This document shows positions 29,036 to 38,170 of a stretch of 64,000 nucleotides of DNA, one piece after another (position 1 is the stretch's first letter; the number at the start of each line of letters is the position of its first letter). This DNA comes from Phormidium tenue FACHB-1052. GTDB lineage: Bacteria > Cyanobacteriota > Cyanobacteriia > Phormidesmidales > Phormidesmidaceae. The notes under the pieces were generated by a model that did not search any database, was not told where the DNA came from, and saw nothing but the letters and a program-made list of their open reading frames with translations. Location of the stretch: assembly GCF_014696675.1 (NCBI RefSeq), contig NZ_JACJQN010000018.1, positions 1-64,000 of the forward strand, in the 5' to 3' direction. The position numbers were made by a program, and so were the translations under genes.

Positions 29036-31111
29036 ATGGCTCAACTGATGATGCACGCCAAGGTGTTTAAGAACTTCTATAAGCTCCCCACCAAGGTGCA
29101 AAAGAAGGTCGCCACCCTCATTGAGAAATTTCAGGTGGATCCCTGGGATCCTGCCATTGGCCTGCATGGCTTAAAAGAAACCATGCTGGATGAGAAAGTG
29201 CGGGGGGCCGATTTGCCCGATGGTTACCGGGCTATTGTCATTGCTCCTGAACAGGGCGATACTTTCCTTCTCGTTCATATCGACTCACACGATCGCGCCT
29301 ATGACTGGGCCAAAAATAAGCGCTTTGAAGTCCACGGCAGTACCGGCGCGTTTCAAATCTTTGACGCCCAAGCCACCCAGCAGGCTGTTCAACAGGTGGC
29401 AACACCTGAAACCTTCAGCCCAGGCAATCCTTACATCCTTCAACAACTCTCCGACCACGACTTGTTTAATGCTGGCGTCCCGCAGTTGCTGATTCCGGCA
29501 GTACGGGAAATACGTACCGACTACGACCTGGATATATTGAGCAAATATTTGCCCGACGAATGTGTCGAAGTTCTCATTGGTTATGCTGCTGGCCTTTCCC
29601 TCGATGAGGCTTTAGCCCAGGCTTTGGGGTCTGATATTGACGCAACCAGCACCGTCCACGTAGAAGGCCCCGGCGACTTCTCAAAACTAACCCAGCGCTC
29701 CAACCGCGACCTAGTTATTGTCGATGGCGAAGATGCCCTCAAAGCCATCCTTCAAGGCGGCACCCTGGAGGAGTGGCGCATCTTCCTCCATCCCCGACAG
29801 CGTCAGTTGGTGGAATGGGAGGTGAACGGCCCCATGAGCATCACCGGAGCAGCCGGAACCGGGAAAACTGTAGCCCTATTGCATCGAGCCGTTTACTTAG
29901 CCCGAAAACTCAACAATCCCAAAGACAAAATCTTGCTGGTGACGTTTTCTACCAACCTGGCCATCACCCTTAAAGGCTATATCCCTCGCCTTAACCCCAC
30001 GGTTGCCGAACGGATCGAGGTCACCCACCTCAACCAACTGGCCCGCACTATCTGCCAGCGGGGCGGCTGGAAGGGACGCATTGCCTCTCCCGAAGAGCGC
30101 GATGAACTTTGGACCGAAGTCTGGGCTGACCCGACCATTGCCAACCTACCGATAACGAAAGACGGTCTTCAAGAGGAGTTCAACCTAGTGGTCGATGCCA
30201 ATGGCATTGAGACCGAGGAAGACTACTTAACGACGGTACGTACCGGCAGGCCCCGCCTAGGTCGCAAGCAGCGGCGGGAGGCTTGGCCCGTCTTCAAGGC
30301 ATTCAAACGCCTGCTGCTAAAGCGCAACCTGATGACCTTTGAAGGGGCGATCCACCAAGCTCGCCTAGTAGTAGAGCAGGGCAACTTTCCTCAGTTTCGC
30401 CATGTGTTAGCTGACGAAGTGCAAGACTTTAGCCTTGAAGGACTGCGGCTGTTGGCTGCCCTCAGCCCCCTAAGTGACGGGCAAGTGAATCCGCTCTGTG
30501 TGGCTGGAGATGGACACCAGCGCATCTACCGCACCCGCGTCCCCCTCAACCGCGCCGGTATTGAGGTGCGCGGTCGATCTAAGCGCCTTAAGGTGAACTA
30601 CCGTACCAGTGAGCAAATCCGCCGCTTTGCTGAGCAAATCCTCGATGGGTTAGATGTCGATGACCTGGACGAGGGCAAGACCAGCACCATCGGCGATCGC
30701 TCTGTCTTTACCGGGCCAAGCCCTGAAATTGCCACCTGCACTGACGAACAAGAGGAAGCCAAGGTTATTGCTCAATGGGCTAAGGCTTCGGTAGAAGCGG
30801 GCCAGTTCTCTGACCATGAGATTTGCGTTACCCCCTACAAGCCAGACATTCGAGCTGCTCTTCATGCTGAGGGGTTAAAGACCTATGAACTGCAACCCAG
30901 ACAAGAAGACCCTGGCCCTGAAGAACCTGGGGTACGCTTGGGCGCGATGAAGCGGATTAAAGGGCTGGAGTTTAAGGCGATCGCCATGGCCTGCACAAGC
31001 GATACCGACGCCATGAATAACCTGGCCGGAGCCGAGCTACTCGACAAATGCGAACGCTATGTTGCGGCTACTCGCGCTAGAGAAGCGCTGTTTGTATGTA
31101 TCCACGAGTAG
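29036..31111 (+). CDS. RelE/ParE-like domain fused to a UvrD-type helicase
   Basis: A 691-aa protein; ATG 29036 is preferred because AGGGAG precedes it by eight bases. Residues 1-95 look like a RelE/ParE fold (FKNFYKLPTKVQKKVATLIEKF ... DLPDGYRAIVIAPE, LLVHIDSHDRAYDWA), as in toxins that cleave mRNA or poison gyrase. The helicase part has Walker A ITGAAGTGKTVALLHRA near 276, Walker B HVLADEVQDFS near 458, and a motif IV-VI region ending YVAATRAREALFVCI. UvrD-type helicases with a RelE-like head are known as a family in defence islands. It is the last gene of the operon on this strand. Whether the head is an active RNase cannot be told here. Confidence 0.85.
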   Translation: MAQLMMHAKVFKNFYKLPTKVQKKVATLIEKFQVDPWDPAIGLHGLKETMLDEKVRGADLPDGYRAIVIAPEQGDTFLLVHIDSHDRAYDWAKNKRFEVHGSTGAFQIFDAQATQQAVQQVATPETFSPGNPYILQQLSDHDLFNAGVPQLLIPAVREIRTDYDLDILSKYLPDECVEVLIGYAAGLSLDEALAQALGSDIDATSTVHVEGPGDFSKLTQRSNRDLVIVDGEDALKAILQGGTLEEWRIFLHPRQRQLVEWEVNGPMSITGAAGTGKTVALLHRAVYLARKLNNPKDKILLVTFSTNLAITLKGYIPRLNPTVAERIEVTHLNQLARTICQRGGWKGRIASPEERDELWTEVWADPTIANLPITKDGLQEEFNLVVDANGIETEEDYLTTVRTGRPRLGRKQRREAWPVFKAFKRLLLKRNLMTFEGAIHQARLVVEQGNFPQFRHVLADEVQDFSLEGLRLLAALSPLSDGQVNPLCVAGDGHQRIYRTRVPLNRAGIEVRGRSKRLKVNYRTSEQIRRFAEQILDGLDVDDLDEGKTSTIGDRSVFTGPSPEIATCTDEQEEAKVIAQWAKASVEAGQFSDHEICVTPYKPDIRAALHAEGLKTYELQPRQEDPGPEEPGVRLGAMKRIKGLEFKAIAMACTSDTDAMNNLAGAELLDKCERYVAATRAREALFVCIHE

Positions 31112-31325
31112 CTACGCCAGCATGAACTCGTCAAGTTCATCGAGTCAGGGATGGAGAGCGATCGCCTCGCTGAGGCATTCTGAAGCAGCAATTGCCGTTT
31201 GACTCGCTGTACTACTCGGCGAGCGATCGACCTATTCACATCAATTATGCTCTTCAGTAAAGGCGAAACATCTGGAAGTCCACTGACAAATGTGTGCTAA
31301 CAAGGAGATTGAGCAGTGAATTAAA

Positions 31326-33542
31326 TCATCCAATGCCATGCAGTTCACTTAGTTCATTTGCGTTGTTAATAGCTTTTGCACGTTCGGCTAGATCTCTAGC
31401 AGTCTTTTGAAGTTCTTGCAGCGTCTCCATACGGCGGAAAGCATCAGCCCATACTTTAGAGCGTTCTCTCCAAAGAAAATCGCGCCATTCGTTTTCAACA
31501 TCCTTAGCTCGAATTACGCGATCTACAAATTCTTCAACAATTGCGAACCCAGCTTGACTAGGTTCTCTTAGAAGTCCCTTTAGCTCCTTTTCACAGTTGT
31601 TGACAGCTTCAATGTATGCTTGATTTAGGTTGCTAACAATTCTCTCAGCCGGAGGCTGCCCCTTCCCAAGTAATTCGTCAAACAACTTAGGTTCAAATTT
31701 GTATTTTGTTTTGTTAGCGGTGAGTACATCCAGATGCTTACGAATTCTGTGTTGAATGAGCCCCCGATAAACAAGATCAAAGTTAGCCAAAAGCTGAAAT
31801 CCAAATTTAATCTTTTGCTGTTTCTCAGGAACTAAATCTGCTACAGCTTTTAGAAATTTGCTAGCAACTATAGGTTCATTATTATTTCTAGCTACTAATT
31901 CACCTAAACCCTGATCGGCTAACGCTACAATGACCTGCGATTTAATTTCTTCTAGAGATCGATTGAGCCCTGTTTCTAGAGAAAGAAAACGAATAGATAA
32001 TTGAGTGCGAATATTTTGAAGGCTCTTCTCATAAGCTGTTCGATAGCCCTCATAACGTTTATTGAGTTTTTCAATTTCTTCTTGATTTGGCACTATCGCT
32101 TTATCATTCCGGCAACTTTGAATGAGTTTATCCACATCATCACGAAAGTGGCAATCTTCACAATCTCTTTTTTCAATTAATTCGGTTAGCAAGTCCTCAA
32201 GACGGACTGGAAACGCATCCCAAAAAGCACTGAATCTTTTATTAAACTCCTCCATTCCATCTTCGCTCTTTAGAGAATCTATAATGTTGGAGAAGTTTAA
32301 AATCGCAGAATTTGTTTGTTGTTGGAGAAGGCTAACTCGGTCAAAGCAGGCTGTGGAATACTGATAATCTAAAACGTCAATTCTATTAATTAGATAATCT
32401 AGAACAGAACCTAGAATCTCATTATTTGCTTCAGGTTGATCAGCACAGTTGGCGATAATTGTTTGCTTCGCTTTAATATGCTTGACTTGCATTTTTTCAG
32501 CAAAAATCTCACAAAGAGCAGAATTAGTACTATCACGGTTTAAAACCATGAATGACCAATCTTCGATAGGTAATTCTGTGAGAGCCTTGTTTGCTGTGTC
32601 ATAAAGTTGCGTATCAAAATCGAACCAGTCATCGCCCCCAGTTCTCGGTCGTCTAACAAAGAGCACAAAATCGATGTCTTGACCTAACGTTCGGATCATT
32701 CTCTCTGAATCACCAATCCCTGTATCTCCTAAACCTGGCATATCTACTAAAGCAAGTTGTCCTACTTCCTTGTTCGGAAAGGGGCAAAATATTTTTACTT
32801 CTTTAACTGCTAGATAGTTGTAATGTGCACCTTTTCCATCAACAGTGTCTTGAGCTACAAACTCTCGTATTTGGCTTGATTCAATCTGCATTGAATTGGA
32901 CAAAAGAAGGCTTCGATATTTATCTAAGTGCTGATGATATTTGCAAAGATGCTCATACTTTGCATTTAATTCAGAGCTTTTTTGAGAAGGAGGCTGTGGT
33001 GGATTGGAAGCAAAGAGTTGCAAAGTTTTAGGAGCTAATCCTAAAACTAGTTGTTCATAGTAAGGAGCAATAATTTCTTCTAAGAAGGATTGTTCGCTAT
33101 GAAAAACTACTTCTGCATAAGTTGTAGTATTTTGAACATGATAAATTGTGCTTCTTACTCCAGTACATTGGAGCAATTCTCCATCAGGAATTTCAACAGT
33201 CGATAGACCTGTCAGGCTTTGTAGGAGGCGGCTTTTTCCTTGCCTTGCACGCCCAACAACTCCAATATTTAACGTCTTACGAGAGAATCTTTTCCTCAAT
33301 TTATCGAGTGCTCTTAATTCATTCACAATCTCACATTGGATTGTTGCAAAGTCAATCTTTCTCAATTGTGCACGAAGCTCAGAATCGTCTAGTTCACCTC
33401 TAAGAGATAACTCATCTCTTTCTTGAGCAAGCGTTTGTAGCTCCAAGCCTAATTTCTGTAACTGTACCTCAGCATTTTCAATCCGCTTTACCAAAGGCTG
33501 GCGCTTTTCAATAATATTGTTAATCTGCTGAGATTTTGTCAT
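31326..33542 (-). CDS. dynamin-like large GTPase
   Basis: A 738-aa protein on the opposite strand, convergent with the helicase run. Residues 1-60 and 65-90 are coiled coil. P-loop GVVGRARQGKSRLLQ is near 97-104, followed by switch-type T residues in the CTGVRSTIYHV segment. G3 is LVDMPGLGDTG near 265, and a G4-like MVLNRDS is near 335. The C-terminal half is a long helical region (400-735), as in bacterial dynamin-like proteins. This suggests membrane- or scaffold-linked oligomerisation in an anti-phage response (inference); some bacterial dynamins have such roles. The base composition is AT-rich, like the McrB cassette. It starts at ATG 33542 and may share a message with the short frame at 33545-33826. 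Confidence 0.8.
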   Translation of the reverse strand: MTKSQQINNIIEKRQPLVKRIENAEVQLQKLGLELQTLAQERDELSLRGELDDSELRAQLRKIDFATIQCEIVNELRALDKLRKRFSRKTLNIGVVGRARQGKSRLLQSLTGLSTVEIPDGELLQCTGVRSTIYHVQNTTTYAEVVFHSEQSFLEEIIAPYYEQLVLGLAPKTLQLFASNPPQPPSQKSSELNAKYEHLCKYHQHLDKYRSLLLSNSMQIESSQIREFVAQDTVDGKGAHYNYLAVKEVKIFCPFPNKEVGQLALVDMPGLGDTGIGDSERMIRTLGQDIDFVLFVRRPRTGGDDWFDFDTQLYDTANKALTELPIEDWSFMVLNRDSTNSALCEIFAEKMQVKHIKAKQTIIANCADQPEANNEILGSVLDYLINRIDVLDYQYSTACFDRVSLLQQQTNSAILNFSNIIDSLKSEDGMEEFNKRFSAFWDAFPVRLEDLLTELIEKRDCEDCHFRDDVDKLIQSCRNDKAIVPNQEEIEKLNKRYEGYRTAYEKSLQNIRTQLSIRFLSLETGLNRSLEEIKSQVIVALADQGLGELVARNNNEPIVASKFLKAVADLVPEKQQKIKFGFQLLANFDLVYRGLIQHRIRKHLDVLTANKTKYKFEPKLFDELLGKGQPPAERIVSNLNQAYIEAVNNCEKELKGLLREPSQAGFAIVEEFVDRVIRAKDVENEWRDFLWRERSKVWADAFRRMETLQELQKTARDLAERAKAINNANELSELHGIG

Positions 33543-33679
33543 AGCTACATTCCTAAGTATCGTAAGAACTGTACGAGGGACAGTACAGCTAGCTTCTCCG
33601 TAAGAGTTCCCAAGAAGATAGTGACACTAAACAGAAGCATTTCGGTTTTGGGGAGAATAATTATTCCTAAATTTTTGCT

Positions 33680-34222
33680 TGAAGTTACTTGCCGCTGTAC
33701 AGACTGAACTAGCCTCGCCTTATAGGAATCAGCATTCTTCCACCACACTACCCGATGCCCTTTTAACTCCGCACAGTGTTTCTCCAGACATTTTTGCCAC
33801 CCTCGGAGATCGCGAATCTTTCCCAATCCATCCAGTAACCCCTAATTTGCCTCCTGCCGACTCAGCTTGGCGAACTTCTCATAGAGCCGATAGTTCGAGT
33901 GCACTAGGTGCAATACGGGTAGATTATCCTCTGGGTCATAATCTCAGTGGCTGACGTACAGGTCTTGCAAATCAATCTGCATACTGATGCGGAGACAAGA
34001 GTGCTGTTGGCTATCGAAGTCTGGGTAGAACAGGTAGGAGATTTTGGGTTTGCTGGTGTGGAACCTGACCACGATTGCTTCTTCGAAGCGATCGATCGTG
34101 CGAGAAGTACAACCTTCGTAGAGCCGGAGTAGGGGATCAAAGGCATCCAGGGCTGAAGCATGAACCTAGAGGGAGTTAAACAGCTTCTTGCCGAGCGGGC
34201 TGAATTTACACCGCTCACCTGA
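33680..34222 (-). pseudogene. remnant of a DNA phosphorothioation-associated methyltransferase (TIGR04096 type)
   Basis: A single reading frame can be followed leftwards from about 34222 to 33680 with three in-frame stops (TAG, TGA, TAG). It gives FSPLGKKLFNSL, HASALDAFDPLLRLYEG, then SYLFYPDFDSQQHSCLRIS, MQIDLQDLYVS, DYDPEDNLPVLHLV, YEKFAKLSRQEAN and finally LRGWQKCLEKHCAELKGHRVV. I recognise these blocks as the C-terminal half of the methyltransferase-like protein found with dnd phosphorothioation genes in cyanobacteria. The N-terminal SAM-binding part is absent. The last part remains open as a 93-codon frame (33545-33826), whose tail carries unrelated hydrophobic sequence. The gene is dead. 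Confidence 0.7.
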
Positions 34223-34228
34223 AGTTGT

Positions 34229-34771
34229 TCAAAGCGAGAGAGCGGGTTTGGCGGTGCCGGTGGTGCAGCCAGGGGCTGTTGGTTGGCGATCGCCCGGGTA
34301 GGGAAAGCGGTCCTCCCACAGTTCTGCAATCGCCGTCAGATGCCGCTCCACCAAATCTGACATGGAGGGCCTAACCGCAGGGTCTGCCGCCAATTGTGCT
34401 AACCGCTTTAGATTTCGCTTGGTAGCAGGCGTAACTAGCAAGTTAACTGGCCTTTTCCGCTCTCCGTGGTAAATCGGCTGACCCCGCATCGCCTTCTGCC
34501 CCGCCCGCCGGTTGCCCCGCCCCAACGGAGCTAACCAGACACCCCGCTCCATCTTCACAGCGACAAATTCTTCAATCACCCCCGACATCGTCATCTTGAG
34601 TCGGCTGGCCACAAGCTGGAGATAGAAATAAGTCCGAGGCGTGAGCGTCAGATTCAAGGGCACCTTAGCCCCCTTCCTGCGCTGCTTCCGTACCCGCCGA
34701 CCCTCTTGGCCCTGTGGCGAGGGTGAGCCTGTCTGAGAATGCACCATGACACCGTACCTAATACCTTTCAT
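34229..34771 (-). CDS. ribbon-helix-helix-type DNA-binding protein
   Basis: A 180-aa basic protein with two similar segments. The first (about 38-75) reads VPLNLTLTPRTYFYLQLVA..., followed by MTMSGVIEEFV. The second (about 108-145) reads RPVNLLVTPATKRNLKRLA..., followed by PSMSDLVERHL. Each is a strand and two helices, as in a ribbon-helix-helix unit. Such proteins act as repressors or in plasmid partition. The tail is unstructured. The start is uncertain: ATG 34771, or ATG 34747 with AGGTACGG before it. It is divergent from the tyrosine recombinase, with AT-rich DNA and three TAGCTTATGCGCA copies in between, so it may regulate both genes (inference). Confidence 0.6.
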   Translation of the reverse strand: MKGIRYGVMVHSQTGSPSPQGQEGRRVRKQRRKGAKVPLNLTLTPRTYFYLQLVASRLKMTMSGVIEEFVAVKMERGVWLAPLGRGNRRAGQKAMRGQPIYHGERKRPVNLLVTPATKRNLKRLAQLAADPAVRPSMSDLVERHLTAIAELWEDRFPYPGDRQPTAPGCTTGTAKPALSL

Positions 34772-35336
34772 CAATAATACCGACTCAATTCTAATGCTGC
34801 GTACAAGCTAAAGATCGTGCAGACAAAATATACATTTTCCATCATGTTAGTGCCATGAAAGTATTGGCACACCTGCAATATGCGTCATTCATAAACCTAG
34901 CTTATGCGCATTACTAAAAACCTCGCAAGTAATATTCGACTTCGCAGCGCTTGTAATACCGTCCAACCCACTCTCAAATATTTTTATCGAAGCGGAATTT
35001 GATGCTGGAAAGCAAAAATATTTCAATATAAAGAACAAAGTTTTATAATGCTATCTCCTAAAGCATTGCTGCAGATAGCTTTAGCTGTTATTTAGAAGTT
35101 TTCAATCTCTTGTATTTGATATAAAAAATAATGGAATTAATGTTTTTTACGAAACTCGCTATTCTTTAATTTCTTAGCTTATGCGCACTCTATTTTTCCT
35201 ACAACGAGCGCATGCAAAATGAGTTACATTTAGGGTATTATGTCCTTACAAATCAAGGATCTGACCGACATAAGGCAAGCTAATCAGTTAGCTTGTGCGC
35301 ATCCATACACATTAGCTAAAAAAGAAGGGTTGACGC
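34772..35336. promoter_or_regulatory. AT-rich divergent regulatory region with three TAGCTTRTGCGCA sites
   Basis: The 565 bases between the RHH gene and the recombinase have no open frame. TAGCTTATGCGCAT occurs at 34898-34911, TAGCTTATGCGCAC at 35175-35188 and TAGCTTGTGCGCAT at 35289-35302, all in the same orientation. GCGCAT lies in palindromic surroundings (ATGCGCA). The last site is 35 bases before the recombinase start, a position fit for an operator, or for arm-type sites of the recombinase. Confidence 0.55.
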
Positions 35337-37328
35337 ATGGAAGATGTATATTACTCCCGTCAAATCAAGACTGTCGGCGCTGCATTTCGGGCTTATAGTT
35401 TGGTGCTCAGCGGACAGTGCGCTACTGGAGACAGTCCGCGCAATACGGTCTCCCTGGCACGTACAGCGGTCATCGGCTACACCGTGCCGGGTTGGGGTGG
35501 CCCCAGCCGTCAGGGAGACCGCATTACTCCCTCAGAAGTCGAAGCGGCCCAGCGCTTCCTCTACACCCTGCCCCTTGACCAGCTCAACCAAGCGCTAAAG
35601 GCCCAGAGCACTCACTTTGAGGCCAAGGACATTGATTCCAAAATTCAAAAGGCCAATCGCTATCAGCTGTCTAAGTTCATCGCCTGGGTTCAAGACCAGG
35701 GGTGGCTCGATGCGGGGCAGGTTCCCTTAGGTGATGAGGTCTCTCAGCCAGCGGCTCAGGTCTATCGCCACTCTTTCAACATTGCCAAGGAGAGGGGAAA
35801 ACAGCCGCTCAAAAACCTGGGGCTCACTAAGCGAGTGCGACGCCCCGATTTTGGCCTCAAGCCCGATGAGGTCAATGACAGGCTGAGAGTGCAAATCGAT
35901 GCTGTAAAGCAGTTCGAGGTGCAGTCCCTCAATCATAGACCTGCCACCATTAACAGCAATGTCTCATTTCTCATGCGCATGCTGGGTTGGCAGCATCGCT
36001 ACGGTCTGGTACCGCTGGAGGACTTATCCCTCACAGGGTTGGTGCCCTACACCCCGCTCAATGTTTCGATGGAGTCCATTCAGGCGGAGGGAATGAATGA
36101 AGAGGAGGCTTGGCAAAAGTTGCTGATGCGGCGGGAGCAACGCAAGGAGTTGGCCGAGCAGCAGGCGCGGGTGGCGGAGCGGGTGTGGGATGACTACTTT
36201 GTGTTCTACAGGGATGCGCCAGATAGTCAGGTGGCGACTCTACAGGCGCTGATTATTGTGGCGAAGTATTTTTATCGAGAGACGGAGAACACGGCCTCTA
36301 AGTCGGGGTACACGGATATTCCAGTGGTACGGCGACTGCGGCAGAAGCTCTCGGTAGCCAACAAGTTGCGCAAGAGTAAGCCGCCAGAAATCGCCTACAA
36401 GGAACGCAGCGTCTCTTGGGAAACGGTGCTCGATGTGCTTGACGCCCAACAGGCCAAGTACGAAGAGCGGTTTTACTACTCGGTGAGTCAGCGTAATGGC
36501 AAGCCCCACCGTCAGCGTAAGCTTCGAGAGCCGACGGCGATCGCCTGCGACCTACAGCTGGTGTTGGTGCTCTGTATACTTTCGGTGATGGCACCCGAGA
36601 GGAATCGCACCATCTGTGAGCTAGAAATGGGCCGCACGCTGATGCAGGGATCGATTGAGGATGGGGTGTTGGTGCCAATTGAAAATATGGCTCGCCCTGA
36701 GTTGGCTCAGTGGCACCTCTACCTTGGGCCCAAGGATTACAAGACGGGTGAGATCTATGGGAAGTACCTGACGCCGATTGACAATATGCAGCTGGCCCGG
36801 GGGCAGACGTTCTATGGTCTCTTGCAGACCTGGATTGACACCTATCGTCCGTTATTTAACCCCGCTCATAATCAGTTGTTCGTCAAGGTGAAGACGACGA
36901 TGGGGGCCACACCCGGTGAACCGATCACCCACCAAAATTTGACGTCTTGGGTGAAGTACCTATTCTATCGGCATGTGGGGGTGCCGGTGGTGCCTCAGTC
37001 GCTGCGCAAGATGTATGTCACCTATCTGAAAAGATCGAGGGCTTCAGAGGCGGAGCTAGAGGCAGCGGCGCGGGCGATGCATCACAGCCGAGCAATGCAA
37101 AGCCGCCAGTACGATGAGCAGGATCTGCAAGATAAAATCGCCCCGATCTCGGCGTTTAATCAGCAGCTCTTCAAACAAGTGTTCAGTGCTCAGGATGCCG
37201 CTGAGCTACCACTGACGGCGGATGGGCAGCTACGGCTGAGGGATTTATCCGAGGCTCAGATCAAGGCGCTCAGTCAGCAGCTGCGGCAGGAGAATAAGCG
37301 CCGTCAGCAGGATCATTCGGCGGCTTGA
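35337..37328 (+). CDS. large tyrosine recombinase (site-specific integrase)
   Basis: A 663-aa protein. The C-terminal half has the tyrosine recombinase signature: MAPERNRTICELEM near residue 420 (box I Arg), VPQSLRKMYVTYLKR near 555 (second Arg) and ARAMHHSRAMQSRQYDEQD near 585 (His and catalytic Tyr). The N-terminal 350 residues are longer than in usual integrases and contain coiled-coil and SAM-like helical segments (LSKFIAWVQDQGWL). It is therefore a member of the big cyanobacterial integrase group rather than phage lambda type. ATG 35337 follows GAAGGG. It is preceded by a repeat-bearing operator-like region and followed at 21 bases by a perfect hairpin. It most likely moves the element that carries the DUF3987 gene. 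Confidence 0.8.
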   Translation: MEDVYYSRQIKTVGAAFRAYSLVLSGQCATGDSPRNTVSLARTAVIGYTVPGWGGPSRQGDRITPSEVEAAQRFLYTLPLDQLNQALKAQSTHFEAKDIDSKIQKANRYQLSKFIAWVQDQGWLDAGQVPLGDEVSQPAAQVYRHSFNIAKERGKQPLKNLGLTKRVRRPDFGLKPDEVNDRLRVQIDAVKQFEVQSLNHRPATINSNVSFLMRMLGWQHRYGLVPLEDLSLTGLVPYTPLNVSMESIQAEGMNEEEAWQKLLMRREQRKELAEQQARVAERVWDDYFVFYRDAPDSQVATLQALIIVAKYFYRETENTASKSGYTDIPVVRRLRQKLSVANKLRKSKPPEIAYKERSVSWETVLDVLDAQQAKYEERFYYSVSQRNGKPHRQRKLREPTAIACDLQLVLVLCILSVMAPERNRTICELEMGRTLMQGSIEDGVLVPIENMARPELAQWHLYLGPKDYKTGEIYGKYLTPIDNMQLARGQTFYGLLQTWIDTYRPLFNPAHNQLFVKVKTTMGATPGEPITHQNLTSWVKYLFYRHVGVPVVPQSLRKMYVTYLKRSRASEAELEAAARAMHHSRAMQSRQYDEQDLQDKIAPISAFNQQLFKQVFSAQDAAELPLTADGQLRLRDLSEAQIKALSQQLRQENKRRQQDHSAA

Positions 37329-37348
37329 TGTCTCGTTTTGCCATAAGG

Positions 37349-37390
37349 TATGGTCTTCCCATCTGCGATGCTGCCGATGGGAAGACCATA
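37349..37390 (+). terminator. perfect hairpin downstream of the recombinase
   Basis: Fifteen-base arms (37349-37363 and 37376-37390, TATGGTCTTCCCATC and its complement) are separated by twelve bases. No T tract follows, so it is either a weak or factor-assisted terminator or a protein site. The position right behind the stop favours termination or 3'-end protection. Confidence 0.55.
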
Positions 37391-37730
37391 ATCTAGCTGC
37401 TGACAAGTGGATCTCTGAGATGTAAAGGTTCAACAAACTACCCCAGGTTCGCTACAGCGCTGTGACGGCAAAGGGTTTGCCACAGTTACAAACTTGGTGT
37501 AACGGTTTGTAAAGGGGATAACCTGTGGGAGACGCGCTGCTGACAACTGTCCCAACGAAAAAGCCCAAGGCCTCTGTGGTGATGAATAAGGCTGTCAAAT
37601 GGCATCTTTAACGGATCAATATATTGGGAATGAGCCAAATATATTCTCTTTGAGTGGTCCTTCACTTTACCTGCTTGCTCCTCTATATCAATTTTCATTT
37701 CTAGTATGTTGATTGCTTTTGAGGCGTGAG

Positions 37731-37787
37731 TTTTTGCAGGTAAAAACTTGCATCTGCAAGTTTTTACCTGCAAAAACTTGCATCTAG
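37731..37787. repeat. 22-bp perfect palindrome plus extra half copy
   Basis: Arms 37731-37752 and 37755-37776 are exact reverse complements, separated by two bases. The word AACTTGCATCT recurs at 37776-37786, giving an extra half site. The tandem and inverted arrangement of CTTGCA boxes fits a dimeric DNA-binding site, such as a partition or origin site, and not a terminator, as no gene precedes it. Confidence 0.6.
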
Positions 37788-38170
37788 CCAGAATGACTTA
37801 AAGCATCAATATGAACCAATTAGTCATATGTAAACTTTTCTAAATTATGCAATTAGCCTTTTAGCTGAAAAGTTAGAGTAATGTCTTATTGATTGCGACA
37901 ACGAGCAGGTGCTTGGCGCTAAGCCCTCACTATATTGTTGAAGTCATCAGTAAGGAAAACGACCGACCGAGATAAATCATGAACGACTATCCAATTCACA
38001 ACTTTTCCTTTCTGATAGGCTTTGGCAATTCAAGATTTTTATTCTCAGGGTGATAACCCATTATTGACCTTTTAAGCTTTAAGCCTAAGGGTTGATTAAA
38101 GTTGCTCCTGATCAAAGCTTGAATAGCTATTTGGCTATTGAAAGGGAAGTGTTATTCCTGAGGAGGGAAT

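Noticed and set aside
6518..31111. Calling the locus a complete class 1 DISARM
   Set aside because: No phospholipase D-type DrmC is found, the helicase/DUF1998 is one chain like DruE, and several extra genes are present; only a DISARM-like comparison is justified.
33545..33826. 93-aa leftward frame as an independent small membrane gene before the GTPase
   Set aside because: Its first two thirds continue in frame from the phosphorothioation-associated methyltransferase remnant; the hydrophobic tail is sequence after the break.
33904..34329. 141-codon leftward frame starting MQNCGRTAF
   Set aside because: It is the alternative frame of the RHH gene end and of the methyltransferase remnant; the remnant's frame carries the recognisable blocks.
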